Positions 36,472 through 49,247 of a DNA stretch of 64,000 nt are shown piece after piece (the first letter of the stretch is position 1; every line of letters begins with the position of its first letter). The notes under the pieces are model-generated. The model was given only the letters and a program-made list of their open reading frames with translations, did not search any database and was not told the origin of the DNA. Origin of the DNA: Ancylostoma caninum (Eukaryota > Nematoda > Chromadorea > Rhabditida > Ancylostomatidae); NCBI GenBank assembly GCA_037903475.1, contig JBAJFG010000384.1:186001-250000 (forward strand). The letters run 5' to 3'. Both the position numbers and the translations under genes were made by a program.

Positions 36472-39400
36472 ACGGTTGCAGTTTCCTGTATATCCGACAC
36501 GATTCCATTGAGTACTCTCTGAACCACAGCAGGGTTGCAGATTTTGTCCCAGCTGTCGCGTCACGGCGTGTTGCCATAGAGCGCGCCAGCTGTCAGAGAC
36601 TTGGAAAAACGCGGGCAGGTGCATGAACACCTCATCATCGAATTTTGGGTAGATGTGCATAATTTCAGAGCATTTATACGGTAAATTCAAGCTATTTTCA
36701 CGTTTTCCACTGGTTGCACGTACTTTCAGGAGCAGTTGCTGATAAGGGGACCAGAAACTGCATCTCACTATGTGTTCCTTCTAGGATGAAGTCGTTATTC
36801 AAACTGTGCTCATGTTTTACTTGCTTTATTGCTAAGTTTCAATAGTTTTTCTTCAGGTTGCAAGTATGGAACTTTTACATGAATAGGTCTCCAGTTCCCC
36901 TTGGCTTATTTAGGCTGCCAGTGTGTTGTGGCTGTGTTTTTCTTTTCTTTCGGTATTGTAGTATTGTACTTTAGTGCTAGGATTTGTTGACTGCAGCGAG
37001 TTCTGCGAAGCTGATCACGTGGTTGATCACTCAGCAACGTGGAGTGGATATGGGCCTGCTTTATGATGTCCTTTCAACCATTTTCTGTCTTTGACTCATT
37101 CTTCTAGTTTTTGACCTTTTACTGCACATTTTTCGCCAACATGCCTATTCGAGGTAAACTAGTCGATGGATATTTCATGTTATCTCTTGGATCATTCAGC
37201 AACACTGAGTTTTTGTGAGCTTATGCTTGATTTTCCCTCTAACTTCAAAACACAAGCAGTCATTTTTCTGCAGAGTCGGAATTAATTCCGACGCTGTGCA
37301 AAACAACAAACTTCATGTATATGAGTGCTTTTCTTAGCCTGCGTTACCAGCTACAAACTTCATTTGAAACGGATCAATCAGCTGATATGTCATCGTGTTT
37401 AGCGATGGACAACCGATGCATTTGCTCAGCTTCGTTTACTTATCTAGTAAATGAGTTTTCTATCTAAGTAGACATACCAGGTTTGCCAACCGCATTAACA
37501 TACACAGCTTCTCCGCTTACGTTCCTAAATGGAAAGCATGTGATAAAATGTGAGAGTTTGTAGCATATCGTTTTGACCACCTACGGTCTGACCGAGTACT
37601 GTGCCACAGGCCTTGGTTGCAATAGTCCTGAACAATGTGTTCATTCCAAGTAGCACGTAAAGTGATCGAACCACTACGTTGATGCAAGCAACACTCTTAG
37701 TTCTAGAAAAGTGGTAGTGCTGAAAGAATTCGCACAACTAAAGTAGTAGCCGAATGACATCATCGTTGAATGTAAGCAGTGGAAGCCTATAAGTAAATTA
37801 AAGTAAAATGAGAGTAGTAACGTTTTCTGTGTTTGGACCTGTAGTCGGCATTAGTTATCATCATCATCAAACTCAGGGAGCACGTACTGGCTGGTGAAAT
37901 TCATGCATTACTATGATTTGCATTTCCTGATTACAAACATCTGTGCGACATCTCGATCTGTTCAAGTGGTTAGCGGCTGCCGCGCTCTAATTAGCACGCC
38001 GCGACGCAACCGCCGGAACAAAATCTGCAACCCTGCTATGATTTAGTGGCTTAGAGGGCATTCACCTCGGAGTAAACGTCGCATTGCAGCACGCGCACGA
38101 GCTGATCCATTCCAATAGATCAAATTCTCATTTGAAAGGCTACATTTTTTGCGGCTCGCACGTAGCCTTTGTACTGAGTCCGAAATTGCACCGATACTTA
38201 CTCCATGACAAATGCCATATTTATATCCGAAATGATGGAATTAAGAGCCACAAAAGTTAGGACAACATGTTTCTCACAGAATCTCATCAATATACACTAC
38301 TTCACCTACTCGTGTACATAGAATAAGTTGAAATCTCAATCCTGGAGGCCTCTGTGGGTACTGCGTTCAATGTTCAAAAGACAGAACCCACCGGATAACC
38401 ACGCGGATGAATAAAATTATATCTTTCTTGTAGCAGCTACATGTATCTTTCGACACATCAAAATTACAAATGGAGGAAGAAGAAAAACGTTTGATCTGAG
38501 AATACGTTTTTCAGGATATTGGAGAGCAAACGACAATTGCTTTGTCGGTTTTTGATGAGAAATCAGTCCTAGTAAGGGATCAGTAAAATGGTTACCCCAT
38601 AGAGACTGTTTAAGCAAGCGTAGGGCACAGCGTAACACTGGTACAGAGTGGTAGTGCGAAACTGTTTTCGTGCAAGTTTTTCTATTTCTGGCCAGAAAAA
38701 AAGGAGCAAAAGAAGTGAATGTGTAGTGGAACGAATAGATTTTTTCATCAGCGGGCGTAAGACGTAGTATCACGGGAATTACGAGCAAAATGATGGAATC
38801 TTTCCAGAAAATCATACATAATGGAGGAACAATCAATTTCCACGATCGCGTCGGCACAAAAATACTGCAGCAACCTGTTCTGTTGAGTGAAAGTCACAAA
38901 CATCAAACAGCTGGTAACAATACTTCCTGGAGAGTGCACTTTCAGTCCGCTCTGAGAGATAAATGGAAGATATTGAAACTACTATTATGTTTTCAATCGT
39001 TAAAAATGCAAGGCATTGATAAACAGCTCTGCCAAGACCAGGGTTCACCATGAGTGAGCAACTAGAATCGATTTGCGCTGACTTCCGATGAACGATATGA
39101 GCGAATCACACATGGGAACGCGTTGAAAAAAGAGCGAAAAGAAAACTTTGTTGCACTAGGTAGCGGGAGAACCTCTTGAGAACTGGTTTTTTTTTACAAC
39201 CAACTCGAAAATAGCTGGATGTCAATGAGTAAGACAAGTTAACTGAAGAAGAGATGAAGGAGGAGCCCTTTGTGCATCTAGAGGGCTGGTGACAGTTGCA
39301 GCCATAGAACTCTTCCTAGGAAGCTTAGAAGAGCGAATCACAGCTAATAATAATCAGAGGTAGAAATTTTTTGATGCATTTATGGGTGTTTCTGAAACAT

Positions 39401-40002
39401 GCCTGTCCACCCCAATGCAAAGGTTTTCTGCAATTTACATTGACTACGCTCGTCAGTCGCTCCCCAGACGCCCGCATTTACTGCGTAGAACTCTCCGCAA
39501 AGGTCAGTCAGCACGGTTATACCATAAATGCAAACACTGCGCGGCTTCTCTGAATAGCGGATAATGCATTTCTAGAGAAATACAATCTTTTCAGGAGAAG
39601 ACTGAACAAGTTTATTTGATTACTTGTACCTTGACTGTTTGTGACTGGCTATTGCATGCGCTTTTAATTGTCTGATAAGTAAATAGATAACCTTGCTAGT
39701 TTTGGTAGGACCATTAGTGTACATTGCTGAGAACATGGTTAAGATTTTTGTTTTGCTCGGGAAAAACGATTTCCTCGGACAATTTTTGCTATAGAGAGCT
39801 TCATCGTGAACCAATCGATCTGATCTTTTCTCCGTTCGATTCAGGATGTGAAATTACCTCAGGAGACTTACTCTTCATTAACATCATTGAAAATTAAGGT
39901 TTTTAAAGAGAAAGGTAGAGAAACCAGTGTTTCACAGCTTTTCAAAATTATAGGGGCACTTGGACTTGATGGAACTATTTACCCAGAGAACGAAAACTAT
40001 CT

Positions 40003-42029
40003 GTGCAGTTGTTACCAATAGGTTATTCCCTATCCAGTGCTAAACATTCGTCCAAATCCAAACATTCGGTTCTTCAAACTGGTGAAGGCGTTCCAGAAGA
40101 GGTTCGGCCCGAAATTGATCTTAGTTTCTTGAACTGTCCTTCCAAAATTTTCACCATAAAAATTCCGGCTGTATTGAGCAGGGCTCCGTCTAGAATTTAT
40201 GTCATTTTGTGCTAGGAATGAGTGTTTACAAGGCATCGAGTTCGTAGCAGCTTTTCCGTGCTCTGGTGGCCTGGTTTACGTGGACGGCTGCACTTTCTTT
40301 AACCATAACGAATTTCTGTCAACGATATCCACTCAGATGGGATGTTGAATGATCACACAGGATTTGATGAACGTCTCTACGGTGTATTTAAATTGAAACA
40401 AAGACGCTGAACAACGTACGCCGTGCACAATATGACATGTTCGAACAAGCCATCTCCACCAAAGTACCGACTTGAAAAACCAATTCTTTTCTCCAGAAAG
40501 ATAATTTAACCTTATGAATAAATAAGAATATGGTATATTCAAACAGAAAAGAGGCTTTGTTGGAGAATAAAGGCCATAAATATTTTTCCTTTCCATGATG
40601 GGGTCTAGGAAGCGACTGTGTGCAGTGGTGATCGCATCTCGTACTTGTTCATCGCCTTTGTATCAATTATAGATTTCATCAAATCCAGTGTGATCATTCA
40701 ACACCACATCTGAGTGGTTATCGCTGACAAAAAATCGTTATGTTTAACACATAACGGACAATACGACCCACCGGTGGGTCGTACGGGAAGTTACGTAGAG
40801 GACAATATGACCCACCAGTGGGTCGTATCCGGTTTCTCCCTTTTTCTTAGGCGGAGCTCCCCCAAATTCTGCATGAAGAGGTTATTCTACCCGCTCAACA
40901 CGGAAATGGCATCCATTTTGTACCGTAACTGCGGTACTGTAGGATACTGTAGTCATACTGTAGATGCTGTTGATGTATTTTCTCACAGCATCTACAGCAA
41001 ATTTGAACTTTGGGGTTACATGACGTGCTGGACATAAATAGTCCTGCACCGTAAAGCAGTACTCTAAGGTTACTGTAGCGCTATCGTGTAGTTACTGTAA
41101 GCATAGTGTAGATGCATTTTATCCACCAAATTCAGTGAAACTTTGGCAAGTGGGGTTATTTGACATGCTGAGTACGAAATTGACATTCATTTTGTACCGT
41201 AGCGCAGTACAGTAGGGTTACCGCAGGCATACTGCAAATGCATTTTGTCCACCAAATTCAGTGAAACTTTGGCAGGTGGGGGTTTCTGACATGCTGAACA
41301 CGAATTTGAGATCCATATTTGAGATAGGTGCCATATTCGAGTTCAGAGTATAAAATAACTCCAGTTTCGGGCAAATTCTGACGAAAAACCTTTCCCACAG
41401 TTCCTACAGTATGATTACAGCAACCCCTCAGTGAAGCGATACGGTAGACAATGAATTTCGTATTCTCAATCTGTATGTGTAATAACCCTCGTGTGCAAAT
41501 TTTGGTTGAATTCTGATAGAAAAAGGTCTTTCTACACTTTCTACAGTATATATACAGTAACACTACAGAAGTGCTTTACCAAGTGAAATAGATGGCATAT
41601 TTGTGATCAGCATATCAAATATGCCCTAATTCTCGCAAATCCTGTGAGAAACAAGCGCAAACTCGCTTTGGTCCAAAGTGGCCCTGAGCGGGAAATTTGC
41701 GTTGTCGCGAATGTGTTAAAGAAAGTGCGGCTATCCACGTAAACCAGGCCATCAGAGCACAGAAAAGCTGCTACGAACTCTACGCCTTGTACCTGAAAAA
41801 CGCTTATAAACACTCATTCCTAGCAGAAAATGTTGCTAACACAAATTCTAGACGGAGCCCTGCTCAATACAGCCAGAATTTTTATGCTGAAAATTCTGGA
41901 AGGAAACTAGTTCAAGAAACTAAGATCAATCTCGGGCCGAACCTCATCTGGAACCCCCTTCAACATTCTGAAGAAGCCGATGTTTGGATTAGCAGTAGAC
42001 AGGAGAGAACCCACTGGTAACAACTGCAC
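40003..42029. mobile_element. 2.0-kb element with long inverted arms around tandem repeats
   Basis: The ends GTGCAGTTGTTACCAATAGG and CCACTGGTAACAACTGCAC are inverted. Similarity continues about 320 bp inward (left arm to about 40330, right arm from about 41700), including 'ccggctgtattgagcagggc' paired with 'gccctgctcaatacagccag'. Between the arms lies a tandem repeat block. No transposase is seen, so it is non-autonomous. The layout matches the 7-kb element at 43063-50049. No target duplication is evident. Confidence 0.75.
40900..41610. repeat. diverged tandem repeat (GTACCGTAACC family)
   Basis: Units of about 130-160 bp carry CATTTTGTACCGTA, GCATACTGTAGATGCATTTT, CCACCAAATTCAGTGAAACT and TGACATGCTGAACACGAATT. 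At least three copies lie in tandem, with a reversed copy near 41330-41600. It fills the interior of the element at 40003-42029. Confidence 0.7.
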
Positions 42030-42240
42030 TGTTAGTAGCCTGAAGTTATAGAAGACCCGAGCAAAGCCGGGTACACCGTCTAATTTCCTATAAATTAGAT
42101 ACTATGTCTAAGACAACGGTCTCTTAGGTAGCGAACGTGGATCTGAAACATCTCTTATGACTGCGACAATCAAAAAACGTCGTGTCTCATTTGGTAGCCA
42201 CTTCATGATCCAGGTGTGTAGTGTGTTGTGAATGTTTACG

Positions 42241-42320
42241 TGGGAGTGAGAGAGGGAGAGACTGCGAGTGAGAGTGAGCGGAAGAGAAAGAGAGAGAATA
42301 TAGTGAGGGAGAATGAAAAG
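42241..42320. repeat. GA-rich low-complexity tract
   Basis: Purine-rich run of gagagag, gagtgag and gaaagag words. It lies between the 2-kb element and the PAQR fragments. The minus-strand frame here is an artefact of composition. Confidence 0.7.
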
Positions 42321-42479
42321 TGAGGCCGTTACTAACAAAATTGGCACTGCTCTACTGCTTCTTGTTTAATTCACCTCCGCGATAGCGCTGTTTGGGTGCT
42401 CAATAGTCTCCAGCGATATAGTTGCGTGAAAACGATTAGCATTTTCATATTGGCCTACCTTCCCTCTCTCTTGCTTATA

Positions 42480-42790
42480 GTGTTAGTTCTGCAATTTCTT
42501 TCAGCGTGTTACCTCTTCGTCTTTCGACCAAATTGGCCATGTAGACTGGAACTTCGAATGGCTACTTGTCTTGTGCTGGCGTTTTGGGCGCATGTACCTC
42601 TCCTGGGTAGATACATGGCAGAAGACACGTCAGTGGACAATTCACTCTACTTGCACACGAGTGCCTTCAACTTGCTATTGTTCAGTGGGATTTTCATGGG
42701 AGCAAATGCACCGGAACGGCTTGCACCGGGTCTATCTGACAGTTTTGGCTATGGACATCAGCTGTCAGACATCAGCAGACATCAGCTGAA
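42480..42790 (+). pseudogene. PAQR-family receptor fragment, plus-strand copy
   Basis: After an acceptor-like TTTCAG the frame reads CYLFVFRPNWPC, then VLAFWAHVPLLGRYM, then NAPERLAPGLSDSFGYGHQL. The PERxxPG..D..GxxHQL pattern and spaced hydrophobic helices resemble the last membrane helices of progestin/adipoQ (PAQR) receptors. Coding similarity stops at the HQL motif, where sequence jumps into the inverted copy. It is a broken fragment, not a complete receptor; upstream exons were not found. The family call is from motif resemblance and is moderately certain. Confidence 0.5.
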
Positions 42791-43045
42791 TGCAGCGCCT
42801 ATGGCAAAATTTTCTGGAGAGTTCAATGAAGAAGGAATGCAGTTCTGGTGAGCAGCTTCACAGAGATTCCACGCCACCATGATGATACACAGGAACAGCT
42901 GATGTCCATAGCCAAAACTGTCAGATAGACCCGGTGCAAGCCGTTCCGGTGCATTTGCTCCCATGAAAATCCCACTGTACAATAGCCAGTTGAAGGCACT
43001 CGTGTGCAAGTAGAGTGAATTGTCCACTGACGTGTCTTCTGCCAT
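42782..43045 (-). pseudogene. PAQR-family receptor fragment, inverted minus-strand copy
   Basis: Reverse complement of the same exon (GRYMAEDTSVDNSLYL to GYGHQL) with a few substitutions. It continues past HQL into FLCIIMVAWNLCEAAHQNC and a natural-looking TGA stop at 42782. This copy keeps the C-terminal end that the plus copy lacks. It is cut at about 43050, immediately before the terminal repeat of the 7-kb element, so it also lacks its 5' part. Confidence 0.5.
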
Positions 43046-43083
43046 GTATCTACGGCGGCGGGGCGTTTGGGCTCAGCTAAAAA

Positions 43084-43134
43084 AGGTGTGAATATCCGCT
43101 TGGCTAACGATGCCTCGCGGATATTCACACCTTG
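43084..43134. repeat. terminal hairpin of 7-kb element, left
   Basis: A perfect 17-bp stem, AAGGTGTGAATATCCGC paired with GCGGATATTCACACCTT, with a 17-nt loop. It lies about 20 bp inside the left end of the inverted arm. Confidence 0.9.
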
Positions 43135-44537
43135 CGCATCCACCAAGTGACAGCCGTGCAGGCTCAAGCAAAGGGGCGTGGTCGCAACGCGTTCGACCGA
43201 AGGCCCCTACCACGAGCGCGATCGAGGCTCGCCGCGCGCGGCCGCGGCTCTGGATGGGTGCAGCAACGTGGAATAACTATCCATTTGAAGTGATACACAA
43301 ATAATCAGCCTTGAATTCGCATAACATCAGGCACATGCCGAGATCCTGCCTAGATTATGAAATATCCATATCTCTGTTTTACAAAACTTGAAAGGAATGA
43401 TAAACTGTTTCACGTGAAACCTGGCATTATACCAGGCAACTCTATTTGTTAGTGTAGGAATGAAACGCATCTGATCGGAGATTTCGCGTGTTTGCTGCAG
43501 CGGATAGCGGCCACGCCCATCGCAAGCCCACATACCGAGCCCATATGAAGAGTTTAAAGGGGAAGCAGAAGTCGAGAAGTTGAGGAGTGATGTCCAAGAA
43601 AGTTCAAATAAAACCGCAATTCAAATTTTAAAAAAGTTCGACGGTTTTAAGAAATTGAACATTAAGCCAGCGAAGCTCATCACTACATACGATGCTTTGT
43701 AGGATTTTTCTAGAATTTTTTGTTCTCCATTTACATTTGTATTTTCTCCAGCGCAATCGATCATAATTCATCGCCAGATGAGGTGTAAGAAAATCTTCAC
43801 CTAGGGGTTATTTGACATGCTGATTACGGATCTGACAGCTATTCTGTATCAAAATGCCATTTTTGAAGCGTTCCAAGCGTGTATGTGATTTTCAGAATCT
43901 TCTGAAACATTGTAAGCTAAGGTTATTTGACGTTTTTATCTCGAATACGTTTTGTATCGTGATGATCTTTTCTAACAACTGAGAAGCATGGTGGGTGTAA
44001 TTTCTTTTCTAAAACTACTTGACTTATACTTATACCAGTCTGGCCGTCCGGCTAACGCCGGACTTCCAGACTTCTATTGGTGCTCGCTTAGCTGGCACAC
44101 TACACGTTGAAAGCAAACGCGAAAGTGTAAATGGATTGATAAAATCTGCATCCTTCTACGCAGTTCTATCGCTCTCCTGAGAAACCCTTGATCCCATAGG
44201 CGGTGGCTTTCCCCCATGTGAACGAAGTTATGCTCTTCCATATGAGAGGAGTTAGTGGCCGTGAAGAATTGAGTGTAACCAATTCATTGCAAATGTTATC
44301 TTGAAATGATTTAGGCTCAACTGGTTGTTGTAGTAATTCAAGTGATAAGGGTCCACCGGTGTATATAAACGGAAAGGGAGGAGTGGTTCATTCAGACACA
44401 AACGGAATGGGAAGAGAACACGGATCTGAAACGGAACAATGTACATCTAGGTGATTTAGGTAGGAGGGTCCGCCGAAACAGGATAAGCATACCCCTCATG
44501 CAGAAATAGACCCGCCTAGCGAATTCCTATTACTTGT

Positions 44538-47500
44538 GGAAGCCGGCGCACCCTTGTCACACCGTAGAACCCGATACCCATGCGTTTCCCCACTTTTCGA
44601 CGCCGGCGCACCCTTATCACACCGTTGGACCCGACTCGCGGCGTTTCCCCACTTTTGGACGCCGGTGCACCCTTATCACATCGTTGGACCCGACTCCAGG
44701 CGTTTCCCCACTTTTGGACGCCGGCGCACCCTTATCACACCGTTGGACCCGGCTCCAGGCGTTCCACCACTTTTGGACGCCGGCGCACCCTTATCACACC
44801 GTTGGACCCGGTTCCAGGCGTTTCCCCACTTTTGGACGCCGGCGCACCCTTATCACACCGTTGGACCCGGCTCCAGGCGTTCCCCCACTTTTGGACGCCG
44901 GCGCACCCTTATCACACCGTTGGACCCGGCTCCATGTTCTCCCCACTTTTTGGACGCCGGCGCACCCTTATCACACCGTTGGACCCGGCTCCAGGCGTTC
45001 CCCCACTTTTGGACGCCGGCGCACCCTTATCACACCGTCGGACCCGGCTACAGGCGTTTCCCCACTTTTGGACGCCGGCGCACCCTTATCACACCGTTTG
45101 ACCCGGCTCCAGGCGTTCCCCCACTTTTGGACGCCGGCGCACCCTTATCACATCGTTGGACCCGACTCCCGGCGTTTCCCCACTTTTGGACGCCGGCGCA
45201 CCCTTATCACACTGTTGGACCCGGCTCCAGGCGTTTCCCCACTTTTGGACGCCGGCGCATCCTTATCACACCGTTGGACCCGGTTCCAGGCGTTCCCCCG
45301 ACTTTTGGACGCCGCCGGCGCACCCTTATCACACCGTTGGACCCGGCTCCAGGCGTTTCCCCACTTTTGGACGCCGGCGCACCCTTATCACACCGTTGGA
45401 CCCGGCTCCGGGCGTTCCCCCACTTTTGGACGCCGGCGCACCCTTATCACACCGTTGGACCCGACTCGCGGCGTTTCCCCACTTTTGGACGCCGGTGCAC
45501 CCTTATCACATCGTTGGACCCGACTCCCGACGTTTCCCCACTTTTGGACGCCGGCGCACCCTTATCATATCGTTGGAGCCGACTCCAGGCGTTTCCCCAC
45601 TTTTGGACGCCGGCGCACCCTTATCACACCGTTGGACCCGGCTCCAGGCGTTCCACCACTTTTGGACGCCGGCGCACCCTTATCACACCGTTGGACCCGG
45701 TTCCAGGCGTTTCCCCACTTTTGGACGCCGGCGCACCCTTATCACACCGTTGGACCCGACTCCAGGCGTTCCCCCACTTTTGGACGCCGGCGCACCCTTA
45801 TCACACCGTTGGACCCGACTCCAGGCGTTCCCCCACTTTTGGACGCCGGCGCACCCTTATCACACCGTTGGACCCGACTCCCGGCGTTTCCCCACTTTTG
45901 GACGCCGGCGCACCCTTATCACACCGCTGGACCCGACTCCCGGCGTTTCCCCACTTTTGGACGCCGGCGCACCCTTATCAAACCGTTGGACCCGGCTCCA
46001 GCCCCCCCCGCTTTTTTGACTGCCGGCGGCACCCTTATCACACCGTTGGACCCGGTTCCAGGCGTTCCCCCACTTTTGGACGCCGGCGCACCCTTATCAC
46101 ACCGTTGGACCCGGCTCCAGGCGTTTCCCCACTTTTGGACGCCGGCGCACCCTTATCACACCGTTGGACCCGGCTCCGGGCGTTCCCCCACTTTTGGACG
46201 CCGGCGCACCCTTATCACACCGTTGGACCCGACTCGCGGCGTTTCCCCACTTTTGGACGCCGGTGCACCCTTATCACATCGTTGGACCCGACTCCCGACG
46301 TTTCCCCACTTTTGGACGCCGGCGCACCCTTATCATATCGTTGGAGCCGACTCCAGGCGTTTCCCCACTTTTGGACGCCGGCGCACCCTTATCACACCGT
46401 TGGACCCGGCTCCAGGCGTTCCACCACTTTTGGACGCCGGCGCACCCTTATCACACCGTTGGACCCGGTTCCAGGCGTTTCCCCACTTTTGGACGCCGGC
46501 GCACCCTTATCACACCGTTGGACCCGGCTCCAGGCGTTCCCCCACTTTTGGACGCCGGCGCACCCTTATCACACCGTTGGACCCGGCTCCAGGCGTTCCC
46601 CCACTTTTGGACGCCGGCGCACCCTTATCACATCGTTGAACCCGACTCCCGGCGTTTCCCCACTTTTGGACACCGGCGCACCCTTATCACACCGTTGGAC
46701 CCGGCTCCAGGCGTTCCCCCACTTTTGGACGCCGGCGCACCCTTATCACACCGTCGGACCCGGCTACAGGCGTTTCCCCACTTTTGGACGCCGGCGCACC
46801 CTTATCACACCGTTTGACCCGGCTCCAGGCGTTCCCCCACTTTTGGACGCCGGCGCACCCTTATCACATCGTTGGACCCGACTCCCGGCGTTTCCCCACT
46901 TTTGGACGCCGGCGCACCCTTATCACACTGTTGGACCCGGCTCCAGGCGTTTCCCCACTTTTGGACGCCGGCGCATCCTTATCACACCGTTGGACCCGGT
47001 TCCAGGCGTTCCCCCACTTTTGGACGCCGGCGCACCCTTATCACACCGTCGGACCCGGCTACAGGCGTTTCCCCACTTTTGGACGCCGGCGCACCCTTAT
47101 CACACCGTTTGACCCGGCTCCAGGCGTTCCCCCACTTTTGGACGCCGGCGCACCCTTATCACATCGTTGGACCCGACTCCCGGCGTTTCCCCACTTTTGG
47201 ACGCCGGCGCACCCTTATCACACTGTTGGACCCGGCTCCAGGCGTTTCCCCACTTTTGGACGCCGGCGCACCCTTATCACACCGTTGGACCCGGTTCCAG
47301 GCGTTCCCCCACTTTTGGACGCCGGCGCACCCTTATCACACCGTTGGACCCGACTCCAGGCGTTTCCCCACTTTTGGACGCCGGCGCACCCTTATCACAC
47401 CGTTGGACCCGGCTCCGGGCGTTCCCCCACTTTTGGACGCCGGCGCACCCTTATCACACCGTTGGACCCGACTCGCGGCGTTTCCCCACTTTTGGACGCC

Positions 47501-48452
47501 GGTGCACCCTTATCACATCGTTGGACCCGACTCCAGGCGTTTCCCCACTTTTGGACGCCGGCGCACCCTTATCGTTGGACCCGACTCCAGGCGTTTCCCC
47601 ACTTTTGGACGCCGGCGCACCCTTATCACACCGTTGGACCCGGCTCCAGGCGTTTCCCCACTTTTGGACGCCGGCGCACCCTTATCACACCGTTGGACCC
47701 GGCTCCAGGCGTACTTTTGGACGCCGGCGCACCTTATCACACCGTTGGACCCGGTCCAGGCGTTTCCCCACTTTTGGACGCCGGCGCACCCTTATCACAC
47801 CGTTGGACCCGGCTCCAGGCGTTTCCCCACTTTTGGACGCCGGCGCACCCTTATCACATCGTTGGACCCGACTCCAGGCGTTTCCCCACTTTGGACGCCG
47901 GCGCACCCTTATCACACGTTGGACCCGGCGTTGGACGCCGGCGCAGGCGTTTCCCCACTTTTGGACGCCGGCGCACCCTTATCACACCGTTGGACCCGAC
48001 TCCAGGCGTTTCCCCACTTTTGGACGCCGGTGCACCCTTATCACACCGTTGGACCCGACTCGCGGTGTTTCCCCACTTTTGGACGCCGGCGCACCCTTAT
48101 CACACCGTTGGATCCGACTCGCGGCGTTTCCCCACTTTTGGACGCCGGTGCACCCTTATCACACCGTTGGACCCGGCTCCAGGCGTTCCCCCACTTTTGG
48201 ACGCCGGCGCACCCTTATCACACCGTTGGACCCGGCTCCAGGCGTTCCCCCACTTTTGGACGCCGGCGCACCCTTATCACACCGTTGGACCCGGCTCCAG
48301 GCGTTTCCCCACTTTTGGACGCCGGCGCACCCTTATCACACCGTTGGACCCGGCTCCGGGCGTTCCCCCACTTTTGGACACCGGCGCACCCTTATCACAT
48401 CGTTGGACCCGACTCCAGGCGTTTCCCCACTTTTGGACGCCGGCGCACCCCT
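44538..48452. repeat. 59-bp satellite array, about 66 copies
   Basis: Unit landmarks in order are GCCGGCGCACCCTTATCAC, CGTTGGACCCG, CTCCAGGCGTT, CCCCACTTTTGGAC. Most units are exactly 59 bp; a few around 47560-47950 are truncated and one near 46005 is expanded. Variant units recur in blocks, for example a run with GACTCGCGGCG, CATATCGTTGGAGCC and CCACCACTTTT at 45.40-45.70 and again at 46.17-46.47 kb (about 13 units apart), and a 5-unit (295-bp) duplication near 46.75 and 47.05 kb. No stop codon occurs in any of the three forward frames of the unit, so long His/Pro/Arg-rich frames (up to 858 codons) arise from it. I do not count them as genes. Confidence 0.97.
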
Positions 48453-48984
48453 GCAGCAACAGTGGATCCGGTGTAGAATATTTTCTTCACTCTAGGCCAC
48501 GCCCTCGAATTTCGTTTCACACACACTGACACACACACGTGACAGACAGACTAAGCCCGTTATTATAAGTCATGATAAAGTAAAGTTGAAATTTCGAAAC
48601 TACAAAGGAATCCTCTGGATGACAAAGCTTGCTTCTAAAAAGAGTGTTGAGCCCTTTCTTCGTGTGCCGAAACCTTTTCAAAAAGATCCCGACGCATATA
48701 AAAAACTTTTTTTACGACTCTCTGTTCTCTATTTTGTCACAAGAAAAATATATGAAAATTAAAATGTTTCCTGTGGGGAAACAATTTTATGTAATAATTG
48801 AGATTCTTTATGAATATTACTAAATACAAGTTCGTTCCACATTTCTCGCTCAGAATCCGCAGTCCATTTCACTGTTGCATTCTTAGTTTTGGAAAATCAA
48901 TGCTAACAAAACAGGGAGAGAGTGGCGATCTGACGGCATTGTATCCTAGAGGTACGCCTGCAGGCACAGCATGTACCTGCGGGG
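48453..48984. other. right inner flank of the array
   Basis: AT-rich single-copy-looking sequence between the satellite and the right inverted arm. It has ACACAC near 48515 and no gene. It is not matched by the left inner flank (43796-44537), so the element's symmetry ends at the arms. Confidence 0.5.
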
Positions 48985-49247
48985 CTTTTCTTACACCTCA
49001 TCTGGCGATGAATTCATGATCGATTGCGTTGGAGAAAATACAAATGTAAATGGAGAACAAGAAATTCTAGAAAAATCCTACAAAGCATCCTATGTAGTGA
49101 TGAGCTTCGCTGGCTTAATGTTCAATTTCTTAAAACCGTCGAACTTTTTTAAAATTTGAATTGCGGTTTTATTTGAACTTTCTCGGACATCACTCCTCAA
49201 CTTCTCGACTTCTGCTTCCCCTTTAAACTCTTCATATGGGCTCGGTA

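Larger units (their letters stand above)
33291..40002. other. repeat-rich intergenic region, no gene recognised
   Basis: Upstream of UGT-B. It includes degenerate GTACCGTAACC repeats (33670-35170), a GC-rich segment at 35460-35690, a hairpin at 36351-36471 and scattered minus-strand open pieces with acceptor-like starts (37590-37720, 38417-38970). None could be chained into a gene. The word 'aaaatctgcaaccctgct' with flanks occurs in opposite orientations near 36535 and 38022, marking another dispersed repeat. Confidence 0.45.

Noticed and set aside
36157..36768. 203-codon minus-strand frame
   Set aside because: Spans the GC-rich hairpin at 36351-36471; a short segment (SEIMHIYPKFDDEVF) looks coding-like but could not be joined to other exons.
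37500..37737. Acceptor-bounded minus-strand segments (KACGTVLGQTV, SGEAVYVNAVGKP)
   Set aside because: They look coding-like, but their phases do not join and no flanking exons were found.
38417..39053. Hydrophobic minus-strand frames suggesting a chemoreceptor
   Set aside because: Several frames would have to be joined with shifts, and no receptor motif is visible; the evidence is too weak.
42605..43050. CRISPR-like or phage-like palindromes
   Set aside because: The inverted structure is a duplicated eukaryotic exon; no spaced direct repeats of CRISPR type occur anywhere in the window.
44534..48529. Open frames of 442 to 858 codons in all three forward frames
   Set aside because: They are the 59-bp satellite read in different registers; period 59 is not a multiple of three and the unit simply lacks forward stops.
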